64,000 bases of DNA from Clostridia bacterium. GTDB taxonomy: Bacteria > Bacillota > Clostridia > Oscillospirales > CAG-272. Location of the stretch: assembly GCA_017472695.1 (NCBI GenBank), contig JAFUOQ010000013.1:83945-147944 (forward strand), given 5' to 3'. This document shows, piece after piece, positions 17,650-26,300 of the stretch; position 1 is the first letter of the stretch, and every line of letters begins with the position of its first letter. The translations under genes and the position numbers were made by a program. The notes beneath the pieces are model-generated. The model searched no databases and was not told the origin of the DNA. It worked only from the letters and a program-made list of their open reading frames with translations.

Positions 17650-18750
17650 ATGGAACATTTAAATGGTGAATTAAAGGTAATTGGTATGAGAGGCTGTGAG
17701 GACTTCACGGCACAAGTAGATAATTACTTAAAACAATTAAGAAACACAGATAAAAGCTTTGTAGTTGATGCACAATGTCCAAGATTTGGTTCAGGTGAAG
17801 CAAAGGCACTTATTAATGAATCAATGAGAGGCCTTGACCTTTATATTATTTCTGACTGCTTTAACTACGGTGTAACATATAAAATGTATGGTATGCAAGT
17901 GCCAATGAGCCCAGATGACCATTTCCAGGATTTGAAAAGAATTATTGCGGCAACTGGTGGTAAGCCAAGAAGAATTAGCGTAATTATGCCTATGCTTTAT
18001 GAAGGCAGACAACATAAGCGCTCCGCAAGAGAATCGCTTGACTGTGCACTTGCACTTCAAGAACTCACATCTATGGGTGTTACCAATATTATAACCTTTG
18101 ACGCACACGACCCAAGAGTTCAAAACGCTATTCCATTAAGTGGATTTGATAATGTAAGACCTGCTTATCAAATGCTAAAGGCTCTTGTTAGAAACGTTCC
18201 AGATGTTAAGCTTGATAAAAAAAGCCTTATGGTTGTTTCTCCTGACGAGGGCGCTATTGGTCGTTCTATGTATATAGCTTCTGTTCTTGGTATCGAGCTT
18301 GGTATGTTCTATAAGAGAAGAAACTACTCAATTATCATTGATGGTAAGAACCCAATTGAAGCTCACGAATATCTCGGCAATGACTTGACTGGAAAGGATG
18401 TTATTGTTGTCGACGATATGATTTCTTCTGGTGACTCAATGATCGATGTTGCTGAACAACTAAAGGGTAGAGGAGCAAAGAGAGTATTTGTATTTGCTAC
18501 ATTTGCACTTTTCTGCAACGGTCTTGAGAAGTTTGATAAGGCTTACGAGGAAGGCATTTTTGATAAGATTTTTGCAACTAACCTTACATATCACACAAAA
18601 GAAATCCTTTCACGTGATTGGTACTGTGACGTTAATATGAGCAAATATGTATCATACCTAATTGATACAATCAATAATGATGCTTCAATTAGCACACTTC
18701 TTAATCCAGTACAAAAGATTCATGCTTTACTAGATAAGCATAAAGACTAA
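17650..18750 (+). CDS. PRPP synthetase-like phosphoribosyltransferase-fold protein
   Basis: About 366 residues, longer than the usual 310-320 of Prs, with both halves of the ribose-phosphate pyrophosphokinase fold: TFDAHDPRVQNAIP in place of the DLHAxQIQGFF signature, and the ribose-phosphate loop VVDDMISSGDSM. It most likely makes PRPP from ribose 5-phosphate and ATP, as a divergent clostridial form; a second, canonical prs may exist elsewhere. ATG 17650 follows a GGGGGA site; ATG 17638 lies at the SD and is less likely. argS follows 17 bp on. Confidence 0.78.
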   Translation: MEHLNGELKVIGMRGCEDFTAQVDNYLKQLRNTDKSFVVDAQCPRFGSGEAKALINESMRGLDLYIISDCFNYGVTYKMYGMQVPMSPDDHFQDLKRIIAATGGKPRRISVIMPMLYEGRQHKRSARESLDCALALQELTSMGVTNIITFDAHDPRVQNAIPLSGFDNVRPAYQMLKALVRNVPDVKLDKKSLMVVSPDEGAIGRSMYIASVLGIELGMFYKRRNYSIIIDGKNPIEAHEYLGNDLTGKDVIVVDDMISSGDSMIDVAEQLKGRGAKRVFVFATFALFCNGLEKFDKAYEEGIFDKIFATNLTYHTKEILSRDWYCDVNMSKYVSYLIDTINNDASISTLLNPVQKIHALLDKHKD

Positions 18751-18767
18751 TTATTAAAGGGTAACAT

Positions 18768-20483
18768 ATGAATAATTTCAAAAATCTTGTAGCAAAGGAT
18801 TTGCTTGAATGTTTAAAAGGCATTTCACCAGATGTTGAGCTTACAACTGATGATTTAATGTCAATGTTTGAATATCCACCAGATTCATCTCTTGGTGATA
18901 TTGCGTTTCCTTGCTTTAAGCTATCAAGAATATTTAGAAAAGCACCACCTGTAATTGCAAAGGAAATAGAAGAGAAGTTTTCTTCTTCTGCCGTGTCAAA
19001 AGCACAAGCAGTTAACGGTTATTTAAACATTTTTGTAGCAAACAATTACTTAATAAAAAATGTATTATTTGAAATAGAAAAGAAAAAAGAAAAGTATGGC
19101 TCAGATGGTTCGGGAAACGGCAAAACTGCAGTATTTGACTATTCATCCCCCAATGTAGCAAAGCCTTTCCATATTGGACATCTTGGCACTACCGTTATTG
19201 GTCATTCTCTTAAAAAATTACATGAATTTCAAGGCTATAGTTGTGTTGGTATAAACTACCTCGGTGACTGGGGTACACAATTCGGTAAGCTTATTACTGC
19301 TTATAATATGTGGGGCAGTGATGAGGAAATTGAAAAAGAAGGTGTCGATGGTCTTGTAGCTCTATACGTTAAATTCCACAACGAGGCGGAGCTTGACGAA
19401 TCACTAAATCAAAAGGCTCGTGACGAGTTTACAAAGCTTGAGCACGGCGACGAAGAAAATACAAGGCTTTGGAAATGGTTTGTTGAACTAAGCCTTAAAG
19501 AATATCAAAAAACATATAAGCAGCTTGGCATTGAATTCGATAGCTATAAGGGCGAAAGCTTTTATACTGATAAAATGCCTGCACAGGTTGAGAAGCTGAG
19601 AAATAGTGGTCTGTTAAAGATTGACGATGGTGCTTCTATTGTAGATCTATCTGATTATAATATGCCACCATGCTTGATTCTAAAAAAAGATGGATCAACC
19701 TTGTATCCAACAAGAGACATTGCTGCTGCTGTTTACCGCAAAGAAGCATATAATTTTGATAAATGTATATATGTTACATCTGCTGGTCAAAGCCTACACT
19801 TTGCCCAATGGTTTAAGGTTGTTGAGCTTATGGGATATGATTGGTATGACAAGCTTGTTCACGTTCCTTATGGTACTGTAAGTATTAACGGAGAAAAGCT
19901 TGCTACAAGAACAGGCAACGTAATACTTTTAAGAGATTTATTTAAAACCGCTATTGAAAAGGTTAGTGAGATTATTAATGAAAAGAATCCTAACCTTGAA
20001 AATAGAGACGAGATTGCTGAGGCTGTTGGTGTTGGCTCAGTTGTTTTCTACTATTTATACAATAATAGAATAAAAGACATTAACTTTATAATGAAGGATG
20101 CGCTCAGCTTTGAGGGTAACACCGGTCCATATGCTCAATACACATATGCCCGTACCTGCGGTATTCTTGACAAGGCAAGTTCATTTGAATATAATTCAAC
20201 AGACCCTCAAATTACCGCACCTGAAGAGGCTGATTTATTAAAGGTTCTCTCTAAATTTGGAGAAGCTGTTAAGGACGCAATCAAGGAATATGAGCCTTCA
20301 GTTATAACTCGTTATATTATTGATGTTTGCAGTGCATTTAATAAGTTCTATCATAACTGTCAAATCGCTACAGCAGACGATATAAACGTAAGAAATACAC
20401 GTGTAAGACTTACAAGCGCTACTAAAGATGTTCTTGGCAACGCATTTGAGCTTATATGTATGAAAAAAACAGAAAAGATTTAA
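18768..20483 (+). CDS. argS: arginyl-tRNA synthetase
   Basis: 571 residues of a class I aminoacyl-tRNA synthetase that charges tRNA-Arg. The N-terminal Arg-S domain, the HIGH motif in PFHIGHLG, and a KLATRTGN segment in place of KMSKS are as expected, and the C-terminal DALR anticodon domain begins near GPYAQYTYAR. No T-box leader precedes it; the 17-bp gap carries only an AAAGGG SD. Confidence 0.95.
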   Translation: MNNFKNLVAKDLLECLKGISPDVELTTDDLMSMFEYPPDSSLGDIAFPCFKLSRIFRKAPPVIAKEIEEKFSSSAVSKAQAVNGYLNIFVANNYLIKNVLFEIEKKKEKYGSDGSGNGKTAVFDYSSPNVAKPFHIGHLGTTVIGHSLKKLHEFQGYSCVGINYLGDWGTQFGKLITAYNMWGSDEEIEKEGVDGLVALYVKFHNEAELDESLNQKARDEFTKLEHGDEENTRLWKWFVELSLKEYQKTYKQLGIEFDSYKGESFYTDKMPAQVEKLRNSGLLKIDDGASIVDLSDYNMPPCLILKKDGSTLYPTRDIAAAVYRKEAYNFDKCIYVTSAGQSLHFAQWFKVVELMGYDWYDKLVHVPYGTVSINGEKLATRTGNVILLRDLFKTAIEKVSEIINEKNPNLENRDEIAEAVGVGSVVFYYLYNNRIKDINFIMKDALSFEGNTGPYAQYTYARTCGILDKASSFEYNSTDPQITAPEEADLLKVLSKFGEAVKDAIKEYEPSVITRYIIDVCSAFNKFYHNCQIATADDINVRNTRVRLTSATKDVLGNAFELICMKKTEKI

Positions 20484-20496
20484 TCAAGAGGTTTTT

Positions 20497-21225
20497 ATGT
20501 CAGGACATAGTAAATGGAAAAATATAATGCATAAAAAAGAGAAGACTGATGCTCAAAGAGCAAAAATCTTCACAAAAATCGGTAAGGAAATTGCAGTTGC
20601 AGTAAAGGCAGGTGGCCCAGACCCTGTGTCTAATGCTAAGCTTGCTCAATTAATTCAAAAAGCAAAGCAAAATAACGTTCCTAACGATAATATCGAAAGA
20701 ACAATCAAAAAAGCAAGCTCATCTGATGCTACAGCGCTTGAGGAAATGAGATACGAGGGCTATGGTCCTGGTGGAGTTGCGGTAATTGTTGAGGCTGCAA
20801 CTGATAACACCAACCGTACTACTCCCGAAATTCGCTCTTACTTTAGCAAATATAAAGGAAATCTAGGTACAACTGGTTGCGTAGGATACTTATTTGAGGA
20901 CAAGGGCGTTATTATGATATCCAAGGAAGAAGGATATGATGAGGATGAACTTATGGAGGCTGCACTTGAGGCAGGTGCTGCTGACTTTGTCGCTGATGAG
21001 GAAGCATACATTGTTTATACAGAGGATTCAGATCTTGAGGTAGTAGCAGCTGATCTTGAAAACGCAGGATACAAATATGTTTCTGCAGACCACGATAAAA
21101 TTCCTTCAACATACGTTGAGCTTACATCCGAGGATGATATTAAGTATATGAATTTACTTATTGAGCATCTTGAGGATAACGACGACGTTACTGAGGTTTA
21201 TCATAACTGGGAAAACTGTGATTAA
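20497..21225 (+). CDS. yebC: YebC/PmpR-family regulatory protein
   Basis: 242 residues with the diagnostic N-terminus MSGHSKWKNI and three-domain YebC fold (GGPDPVSNAKL, NVPNDNIERTI, GYGPGGVAV). Members are widely annotated as transcription regulators; recent work links YebC to translation of proline-rich and other stalling sequences. Thirteen base pairs after argS, which fits a translation role. Confidence 0.92.
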   Translation: MSGHSKWKNIMHKKEKTDAQRAKIFTKIGKEIAVAVKAGGPDPVSNAKLAQLIQKAKQNNVPNDNIERTIKKASSSDATALEEMRYEGYGPGGVAVIVEAATDNTNRTTPEIRSYFSKYKGNLGTTGCVGYLFEDKGVIMISKEEGYDEDELMEAALEAGAADFVADEEAYIVYTEDSDLEVVAADLENAGYKYVSADHDKIPSTYVELTSEDDIKYMNLLIEHLEDNDDVTEVYHNWENCD

Positions 21226-21236
21226 TAAAAAGCCTT

Positions 21237-21281
21237 CCGTTTGAACTAAACGGGGTTCACTTCAGTTTGCTCGGTTTTTTT
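21237..21281 (+). terminator. probable terminator after yebC
   Basis: CCGTTT / AAACGG hairpin (21237-21253) followed by a second short stem and a T run at 21275-21281. The T run is not directly after one clear stem, so the boundary is uncertain. The next 80 bp carry several GTGAA/TTCAC half-sites. Confidence 0.5.
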
Positions 21282-21320
21282 ATGTGAACTCTTTTTCACA
21301 ACGTGAATAATTAATTTCAC

Positions 21321-21353
21321 TTTACTTTTTTTCTTAATTAGTATATAATTAAG
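21321..21353 (+). promoter_or_regulatory. promoter and operator of the XRE gene
   Basis: TTTACT (21321-21326), 17-bp spacer, TATAAT (21344-21349). A perfect inverted repeat CTTAATTA-N5-TAATTAAG (21333-21353) lies across the -10 box, the expected place for autorepression by the HTH protein encoded next. Confidence 0.7.
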
Positions 21354-21379
21354 TAAAATAAAGCAAAAGGAGAAGTGCA

Positions 21380-21847
21380 ATGCTTTTTAAAGAGAGGATA
21401 AAGCAGTTTAGAGCAGAAAAAAATTTAACGCAAAACGACCTTGCGGATAAGCTATTTGTTTCTCGCACATTGATTTCAAAGTGGGAAAATGGTGTTGTTT
21501 ATCCAAATGCTCAAAATATGGCTAAATTAGCTGAGCTTATGAATGTTGAGGTAACAGAGTTACTATCTGAACAAGAAACAAAAATGCTCGTACTTGATAA
21601 TAATTCTGATAGAATTACAGTTTTTCAAAAAATTATCTATATTATATCTTTAATTTTAATTTCATCAGGACTAACACTTTTAATAATTGGTTTCATTTTT
21701 CCAAATGATTTAACACGACCAGAGGATATTTATAATTCTGTTAATACAATTACTGTTATTTGCTTTATTATGAAGATTATTGGAGGAATTATGGCTCTTA
21801 TTGGACTCATATCTTCAATTATTACTACAGTTTTTATTAAAAGATAA
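21380..21847 (+). CDS. membrane-anchored XRE-family transcriptional regulator
   Basis: 155 residues. An N-terminal XRE helix-turn-helix (about 1-62, with NLTQNDLADKLFVSRTLISKWE) is followed by a linker and two membrane helices at about 78-100 and 126-150. Such HTH-plus-membrane proteins are common in Firmicutes and sense envelope or membrane conditions; the ligand is unknown. It is monocistronic, with its own promoter, operator-like palindrome and terminator. Confidence 0.82.
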   Translation: MLFKERIKQFRAEKNLTQNDLADKLFVSRTLISKWENGVVYPNAQNMAKLAELMNVEVTELLSEQETKMLVLDNNSDRITVFQKIIYIISLILISSGLTLLIIGFIFPNDLTRPEDIYNSVNTITVICFIMKIIGGIMALIGLISSIITTVFIKR

Positions 21848-21848
21848 T

Positions 21849-21874
21849 AAAAAGCCCACTTTGGTGGGCTTTTT
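21849..21874. terminator. bidirectional terminator between the XRE gene and manA
   Basis: 11-bp stem AAAAAGCCCAC / GTGGGCTTTTT, 4-nt loop, between convergent genes. Confidence 0.88.
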
Positions 21875-22826
21875 AATTAATTTTAGAAATAATAACCTCA
21901 AGATTTCCTCTAATTGTAAATTTTCCTAAATTAGCAGGAACAAAGTAGCTGTCACCCTTTGAAAAAATATTTTTTTCGCCATTGAAAATAATTTCACCTT
22001 GACCATCAAGACAAAGAAGAGAAGCAAAGCTTTCTTCATTAGTAAATGTGGTTAAAGTTCCGTCGATATTATGTTTTTCGACATTAAAATACTCACATGA
22101 AGCTAATGTATTATCATTTTTTGCATTTGTAGAAAACCTAATTTTCTCAATTTCCTCTTTAGTTCTGTTTACAATAACATTTAGTGCATCATTAACGTGT
22201 AATTCTCTAGGCTTTCCGTCTTTACCAACACGATTATAGTCATATACTCGATATGTAATGTTTGAATTTTGTTGAATTTCAGCAAGTAAAATTCCTGCAC
22301 CAATTGCGTGAACAAGCCCACTTGGAATGAAGAATACATCGCCTTTTTTTACATCAACATAATTTAATTTCTCTTCAACCCTGCCGTCCTTTATAGCTTT
22401 AGCAAATTCCTCGTTTGAAACGCCTTCCCTTAAGCCATAAACAAGCTGTGCACCTGGCATTGCATCAATTACGTACCACATTTCAGTTTTTCCAAGACTG
22501 TTTGCGTTTTTGAGTCCATATTCATCATCTGGGTGAACTTGAACTGATAAATTATCCTCGGCATCAATAAATTTTATTAACAAAGGAAAGAATGTCTGTG
22601 GCTTGTTTGATATAACGCCCACACCATTTTTGTCAATATATTCTTGCATTGTTATACCATCAAATTCACCACCAATAATTGTGTTCATTCCATCAGGACG
22701 AACGGTCAACTCCCAGCTTTCGGCGATATTATTTAGGTCTGACTTCTTGTTATATTCATTTTTTAGGCGATTTCCACCCCAAATAATCTCTTTAAAAATA
22801 GGATTTAATTTAATTGGTTTTAGCAT
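21873..22826 (-). CDS. manA: mannose-6-phosphate isomerase, class I
   Basis: 317 residues, a zinc-dependent cupin interconverting mannose 6-phosphate and fructose 6-phosphate. Zinc and active-site motifs: LSVQVHPDDEYG, GKTEMWYV, and IPSGLVHAIGAGILLAEIQQNSNITYRVYD. The start is ATG 22826 behind GGAGA; a longer in-frame stretch upstream has no SD and crosses the promoter. Own promoter (22855-22883). Confidence 0.92.
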   Translation of the reverse strand: MLKPIKLNPIFKEIIWGGNRLKNEYNKKSDLNNIAESWELTVRPDGMNTIIGGEFDGITMQEYIDKNGVGVISNKPQTFFPLLIKFIDAEDNLSVQVHPDDEYGLKNANSLGKTEMWYVIDAMPGAQLVYGLREGVSNEEFAKAIKDGRVEEKLNYVDVKKGDVFFIPSGLVHAIGAGILLAEIQQNSNITYRVYDYNRVGKDGKPRELHVNDALNVIVNRTKEEIEKIRFSTNAKNDNTLASCEYFNVEKHNIDGTLTTFTNEESFASLLCLDGQGEIIFNGEKNIFSKGDSYFVPANLGKFTIRGNLEVIISKIN

Positions 22827-22854
22827 AAATATCTCCTTTATAATTATTATACTT

Positions 22855-22883
22855 ATTATAATATTTTTCTTATAAAAAGTCAA
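22855..22883 (-). promoter_or_regulatory. sigma-A promoter of manA
   Basis: TTGACT (22883-22878), 17-bp spacer, TATAAT (22860-22855). Confidence 0.75.
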
Positions 22884-22904
22884 TGATTATAGAGAAGTGA
22901 TGAT

Positions 22905-22934
22905 AAAAAAATAGGGCATTAAGCCCTATTTTTT
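22905..22934 (-). terminator. intrinsic terminator of the ylxM-ffh-rpsP-khpA operon
   Basis: Stem AAAAATAGGGC / GCCCTATTTTT with a 5-nt loop. It overlaps the khpA stop codon and is followed on the minus strand by a T run. Confidence 0.85.
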
Positions 22935-23169
22935 ATTTAATTTCAACTGTAACCTTTTTGTCGTCGATTTTAGCGACTGTTTTCATTACAGAACGGATAG
23001 CCTTGGCAATTTTGCCACGCTTACCGATAATCATGCCCATATCTTCTTCAGCAACACTAAGTGTCATTAGTATTTCGTTGCCCTCCTCATGCTCGGTAAC
23101 AGATACCTTTTCAGGATGGTCAACTATAGACTTTGCGATATTAGAAAGAACTGTGCTAAGATCAATCAT
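22933..23169 (-). CDS. khpA: RNA-binding KH-domain protein KhpA (YlqC)
   Basis: 78 residues, essentially a single KH domain with the GxxG-type loop MIIGKRGKIAKAIR. KhpA forms a dimer with KhpB in other Firmicutes and binds many RNAs, affecting division and sRNA use. It follows rpsP as in Bacillus. ATG 23169 lies 6 bases after AAAGGTG; the in-frame GTG at 23178 is within the SD. Confidence 0.88.
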   Translation of the reverse strand: MIDLSTVLSNIAKSIVDHPEKVSVTEHEEGNEILMTLSVAEEDMGMIIGKRGKIAKAIRSVMKTVAKIDDKKVTVEIK

Positions 23170-23213
23170 TTTGCACACCTTTGATTATTATAAAATAATC
23201 CCTTTCTTTTGAA

Positions 23214-23459
23214 TTATTTTACAATACCGCTTTTCTTAAGAAGAGATTTAACAGTTTCTGTTGGTTGAGCACCGTTATTTAACCATTTTTCTGCCTTTTC
23301 AACATTAAATTTGATTTCAGCAGGCTCTGTAAGAGGATTGTAGTAACCGATTTCATCGATAAATTTACCATCTCTTGGAGCTCTTTCATCTGCTACAACT
23401 ACACGATAGAAAGGAGCCTTCTTTGCGCCCATTCTTCTTAATCTCATTTTTACTGCCAT
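23214..23459 (-). CDS. rpsP: 30S ribosomal protein bS16
   Basis: 81 residues beginning [18 protein letters not shown], followed by [19 protein letters not shown], unmistakable for bS16, which stabilises 16S rRNA folding in early 30S assembly. GGAGG precedes the ATG. Between ffh and khpA, the standard Firmicutes order. Confidence 0.96.
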   Translation of the reverse strand: MAVKMRLRRMGAKKAPFYRVVVADERAPRDGKFIDEIGYYNPLTEPAEIKFNVEKAEKWLNNGAQPTETVKSLLKKSGIVK

Positions 23460-23510
23460 TGTTTGTTTCCTCCATATATTATATAAATTTTTTCTTTTTA
23501 TAAAAAGCCA

Positions 23511-24851
23511 TTAAAACGGCATTTTCATCCTTTTGCCACCCATGCCACCGAAGCCTTTGAATTTGCCGGACGACATTTGTTTCATTAGTTTCTTCATTTG
23601 GTCAAATTGCTTTAAAAGTCTATTAATTTCTTCAACTGAAGTACCGCTACCTTTTGCAATTCTTTTCTTTCTTGATGAGTTTATAATATCAGGATTATCT
23701 CTTTCCTTTGGTGTCATTGAAAGAATAATTGCTTCCGTGCGAGCAAGCATATTTTCATCAATTTTAACATCCTTGCCACTCATACCAGGAACCATAGACA
23801 TAACGCTTTCAAGTGAGCCCATTTTCTTTAATTGAGCCATTTGATCAAGGTAATCTGTTAGAGTAAAGGCGTTTTCGCGCATTTTCTTTTCAAGAGCCTC
23901 GGCTTGCTTTTTATCATAAGCCTCTTCAGCCTTTTCAATAAGAGTAAGCACATCACCCATGCCAAGAATTCTTGATGCCATTCTGTCAGGATAGAATGGC
24001 TCGATTGTATCAAGCTTTTCACCTGTGCCAACAAATTTGATTGGTTTTCCTGTAACGTAACGAACAGATAGAGCAGCACCACCACGAGTATCACCATCAA
24101 GCTTTGTAAGAACAACACCAGTGATATCAAGCATTTCATTAAATGATTCAGCAACGTTAACAGCATCTTGACCGAGCATTGCATCAACTACTAAAAGAAT
24201 TTCAGTAGGTTCTGTAACCTTTTTGATGTCTTGAAGTTCTTTCATAAGAACCTCGTCAACATGTAGTCTACCAGCGGTATCAATAAATATTATATCGTGA
24301 CCATTTTTCTTTGCATAATCTATAGCACTCTTGGCAATTGATACAGGATTTTTTGATTTTTCATCAGCATAAACTGGTATATTTAATTGAGAGCCAACAA
24401 TTTGAAGCTGTTTAATAGCCGCTGGACGATAAACGTCGCAAGCAACGAGCAGAGGATTTTTGCCTTGCTTTTTATATAGGCCTGCGATTTTGCCAGAGTG
24501 TGTGGTTTTACCTGCACCTTGTAGACCGACCATCATAACAACTGTTGGCGGTTTAGAGGAAATTTCAAGCTTTGCTTGGGTTTTACCCATAAGCTCAATA
24601 AGCTCCTCGTGTACTATTTTAACGACCTGTTGACCCGGCATCAAGCTTTCAAGCACCTGCGAGCCAACAGCACGTTCAGTAACTCTTTTGATAAAGTCTT
24701 TTACAACCTTAAAGCTAACGTCAGCCTCAAGTAGAGCAAGCTTTATCTCGCGCATACCTTCCTTGACATCAGCTTCTGTAAGCTTACCCTTGCTTCTAAA
24801 TTTTTTAAAAGCATTAGAAAGCTTATCAGCTAAGTTTTGGAACATAGCCAT
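23511..24851 (-). CDS. ffh: signal recognition particle protein Ffh
   Basis: 446 residues: N domain (1-85), GTPase G domain with GLQGAGKTTHSGKIAG, DTAGRLHVD and TKLDGDTRGGA, and a C-terminal methionine-rich M domain (about 300-446, ending GGMGGKRMKMPF) that holds the SRP RNA and signal peptides. It targets nascent membrane proteins to FtsY. ATG 24851 lies 7 bases after AGGAGG. Directly downstream of ylxM; ftsY is not in the window. Confidence 0.96.
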   Translation of the reverse strand: MAMFQNLADKLSNAFKKFRSKGKLTEADVKEGMREIKLALLEADVSFKVVKDFIKRVTERAVGSQVLESLMPGQQVVKIVHEELIELMGKTQAKLEISSKPPTVVMMVGLQGAGKTTHSGKIAGLYKKQGKNPLLVACDVYRPAAIKQLQIVGSQLNIPVYADEKSKNPVSIAKSAIDYAKKNGHDIIFIDTAGRLHVDEVLMKELQDIKKVTEPTEILLVVDAMLGQDAVNVAESFNEMLDITGVVLTKLDGDTRGGAALSVRYVTGKPIKFVGTGEKLDTIEPFYPDRMASRILGMGDVLTLIEKAEEAYDKKQAEALEKKMRENAFTLTDYLDQMAQLKKMGSLESVMSMVPGMSGKDVKIDENMLARTEAIILSMTPKERDNPDIINSSRKKRIAKGSGTSVEEINRLLKQFDQMKKLMKQMSSGKFKGFGGMGGKRMKMPF

Positions 24852-24865
24852 AATGATACCTCCTA

Positions 24866-25222
24866 TTAATATTCTGCCATTTCTTTAATTTCGTTAATTA
24901 AAGAATGAATTTTAGAAGAAATATCGTCATTATTTATTTTAGTGTTAATTAAATCAAGTTCTGACGCAATTTCAGCGGATTTGTCGCGCACTTTAATAAA
25001 GCGAGCGGCAAGCCCTAATTTATTTTCCATATCAGTAATAATAGTTTCGCCCTTTTTTAGGACACTACGTACTCCCTGACGTGAAATATCATAAGCATCG
25101 GCAATTTCTGAAAGAGAGCAGTCTTCATTATAATACATAGAAAGCATATCTCTTTGTCGCTCACTTAAAATATCACCGTAAAAATCTAAAAGCAGAGAAA
25201 TATTAAGATTTTTTTCAAACAT
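24866..25222 (-). CDS. ylxM: YlxM-family HTH protein (SRP operon)
   Basis: 118 residues with a sigma-4-like helix-turn-helix (LSEIADAYDISRQGVRSVLKKGE, about 36-60) after the typical LLLDFYGDILSERQRDMLSMYYNEDCS start, and a helical C-terminal part. YlxM is encoded next to ffh across Firmicutes and is thought to act with the SRP; in streptococci it binds SRP components. Fourteen base pairs separate it from ffh. Confidence 0.88.
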   Translation of the reverse strand: MFEKNLNISLLLDFYGDILSERQRDMLSMYYNEDCSLSEIADAYDISRQGVRSVLKKGETIITDMENKLGLAARFIKVRDKSAEIASELDLINTKINNDDISSKIHSLINEIKEMAEY

Positions 25223-25241
25223 AATAGTCCCTCCAATTAGG

Positions 25242-25291
25242 TGTAAACCAAATTACTTTACAAGTATAACATTAAAATATTGATTTGTCAA
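25242..25291 (-). promoter_or_regulatory. promoter of the ylxM-ffh operon with inverted repeat
   Basis: TTGACA (25291-25286), 17-bp spacer, TATACT (25268-25263). Just downstream, near the expected start site, an inverted repeat TGTAAA-N9-TTTACA (25242-25262) could bind a regulator; which one is unknown. Confidence 0.7.
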
Positions 25292-25327
25292 TAGGTAATT
25301 TAAAATTAGTTTAAAAACTTTACATTA

Positions 25328-25356
25328 TTGAATTATATATAAATATGTAGTAAAAT
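25328..25356 (+). promoter_or_regulatory. promoter of the DNA glycosylase gene
   Basis: TTGAAT (25328-25333), 17-bp spacer, TAAAAT (25351-25356), about 30 bp before the ATG. Confidence 0.6.
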
Positions 25357-25386
25357 AATATAAAACAATTGCGAAGGTAAAGATTA

Positions 25387-25866
25387 ATGATTATAAATCA
25401 TCCAATTAAACCATTTTATAACAAAAATTCGAAAATTCTTATTTTAGGCAGTTTTCCATCTGTTAAATCTAGGGAACAAATGTTTTTCTATGGACACAAG
25501 CAAAATAGGTTTTGGCGGGTAATATCTACAATTTATGGTTATATTGAACCCAAAAGCATTGATGAAAAGAAAGCATTACTAAAAGAAAACAAATTAGCCG
25601 TTTGGGATGTTATTGCATCGTGTGACATCGTGGGTAGCTCTGATAGCTCAATTAAAAATGTTATTCCCAATGATATAAATATTATATTAAACGAAGCAAA
25701 TATTGAAAAAATCATTGTAAATGGCAAAACAGCAGAAAAGTTTTATAATAAATACATTAAGCATCAAATTAATCGTGTGGCTATTTGCTTGCCATCGACA
25801 TCACCAGCAAATGCAACTTGGTCAATCGAAAAACTTATTGATCAATGGAAACGAGAATTAACTTAA
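25387..25866 (+). CDS. DNA-deoxyinosine (hypoxanthine) glycosylase
   Basis: 159 residues of the uracil-DNA glycosylase superfamily, HDG branch. Conserved motifs are ILGSFPSVKSRE near the N-terminus, YGHKQNRFWRVI, a WDVIASCD segment and the C-terminal PSTSPANA. It would remove hypoxanthine produced by adenine deamination, starting base excision repair. Monocistronic, divergent from ylxM. Assignment to HDG rather than Mug is based on the GSFPS and NRFW motifs. Confidence 0.85.
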   Translation: MIINHPIKPFYNKNSKILILGSFPSVKSREQMFFYGHKQNRFWRVISTIYGYIEPKSIDEKKALLKENKLAVWDVIASCDIVGSSDSSIKNVIPNDINIILNEANIEKIIVNGKTAEKFYNKYIKHQINRVAICLPSTSPANATWSIEKLIDQWKRELT

Positions 25867-26277
25867 AATATTACTAATAAATCTAATTATACAAAATATT
25901 TTTTATTTGGAAATTAGATTTCACATTGCCAAAATGATTAAGATTAATTTTTTTAATGACCAATTCATTGCGAGGATAAAAAATAATTGCGTTTTCAAAG
26001 ATATCAATATTATAATTAGTCAACGATAAAAAACCAATTTAAAAATTTTTCTTCGGAAGAAACATCGCACCAGAAAAAATTAATGCGTTTTCAAGGAAGG
26101 CGTCAAAAAGTGGTGATTTACTAAACCCCCCTTCATTTATTATAGATAGACATAATAAACTATCTCTATATTTTGCCTTTTCCTATTCTCTTAATTATAT
26201 AAAATTTGCATTTTGTATAATTAGGTGTGTTCAAAAGAGGATTGATTAGATTTTACTATATTCGATTATAAAATAAA
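25867..26277. other. non-coding stretch with inverted repeats
   Basis: About 410 bp without a convincing ORF. It contains an exact 15-bp inverted repeat (25883-25897 and 26210-26224), a nested 10-bp repeat AAATCTAATT/AATTAGATTT (25879-25888 and 25912-25921), which may act as a weak terminator for the glycosylase gene, and two direct copies of TGCGTTTTCAA (25988-25998, 26084-26094). No transposase remnant was seen. It may be a decayed or miniature element, or just untranslated DNA. Confidence 0.4.
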
Positions 26278-26300
26278 AAATCGAGGCTGTGCCTCGATTT
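26278..26300 (-). terminator. intrinsic terminator of spoIIID
   Basis: 10-bp stem AAATCGAGGC / GCCTCGATTT, 3-nt loop, immediately past the spoIIID stop, with a T-rich tail on the minus strand. Confidence 0.88.

Noticed and set aside
18751-18767. T-box leader of argS
   Set aside because: Only 17 bp separate argS from the upstream gene; no room for a T-box.
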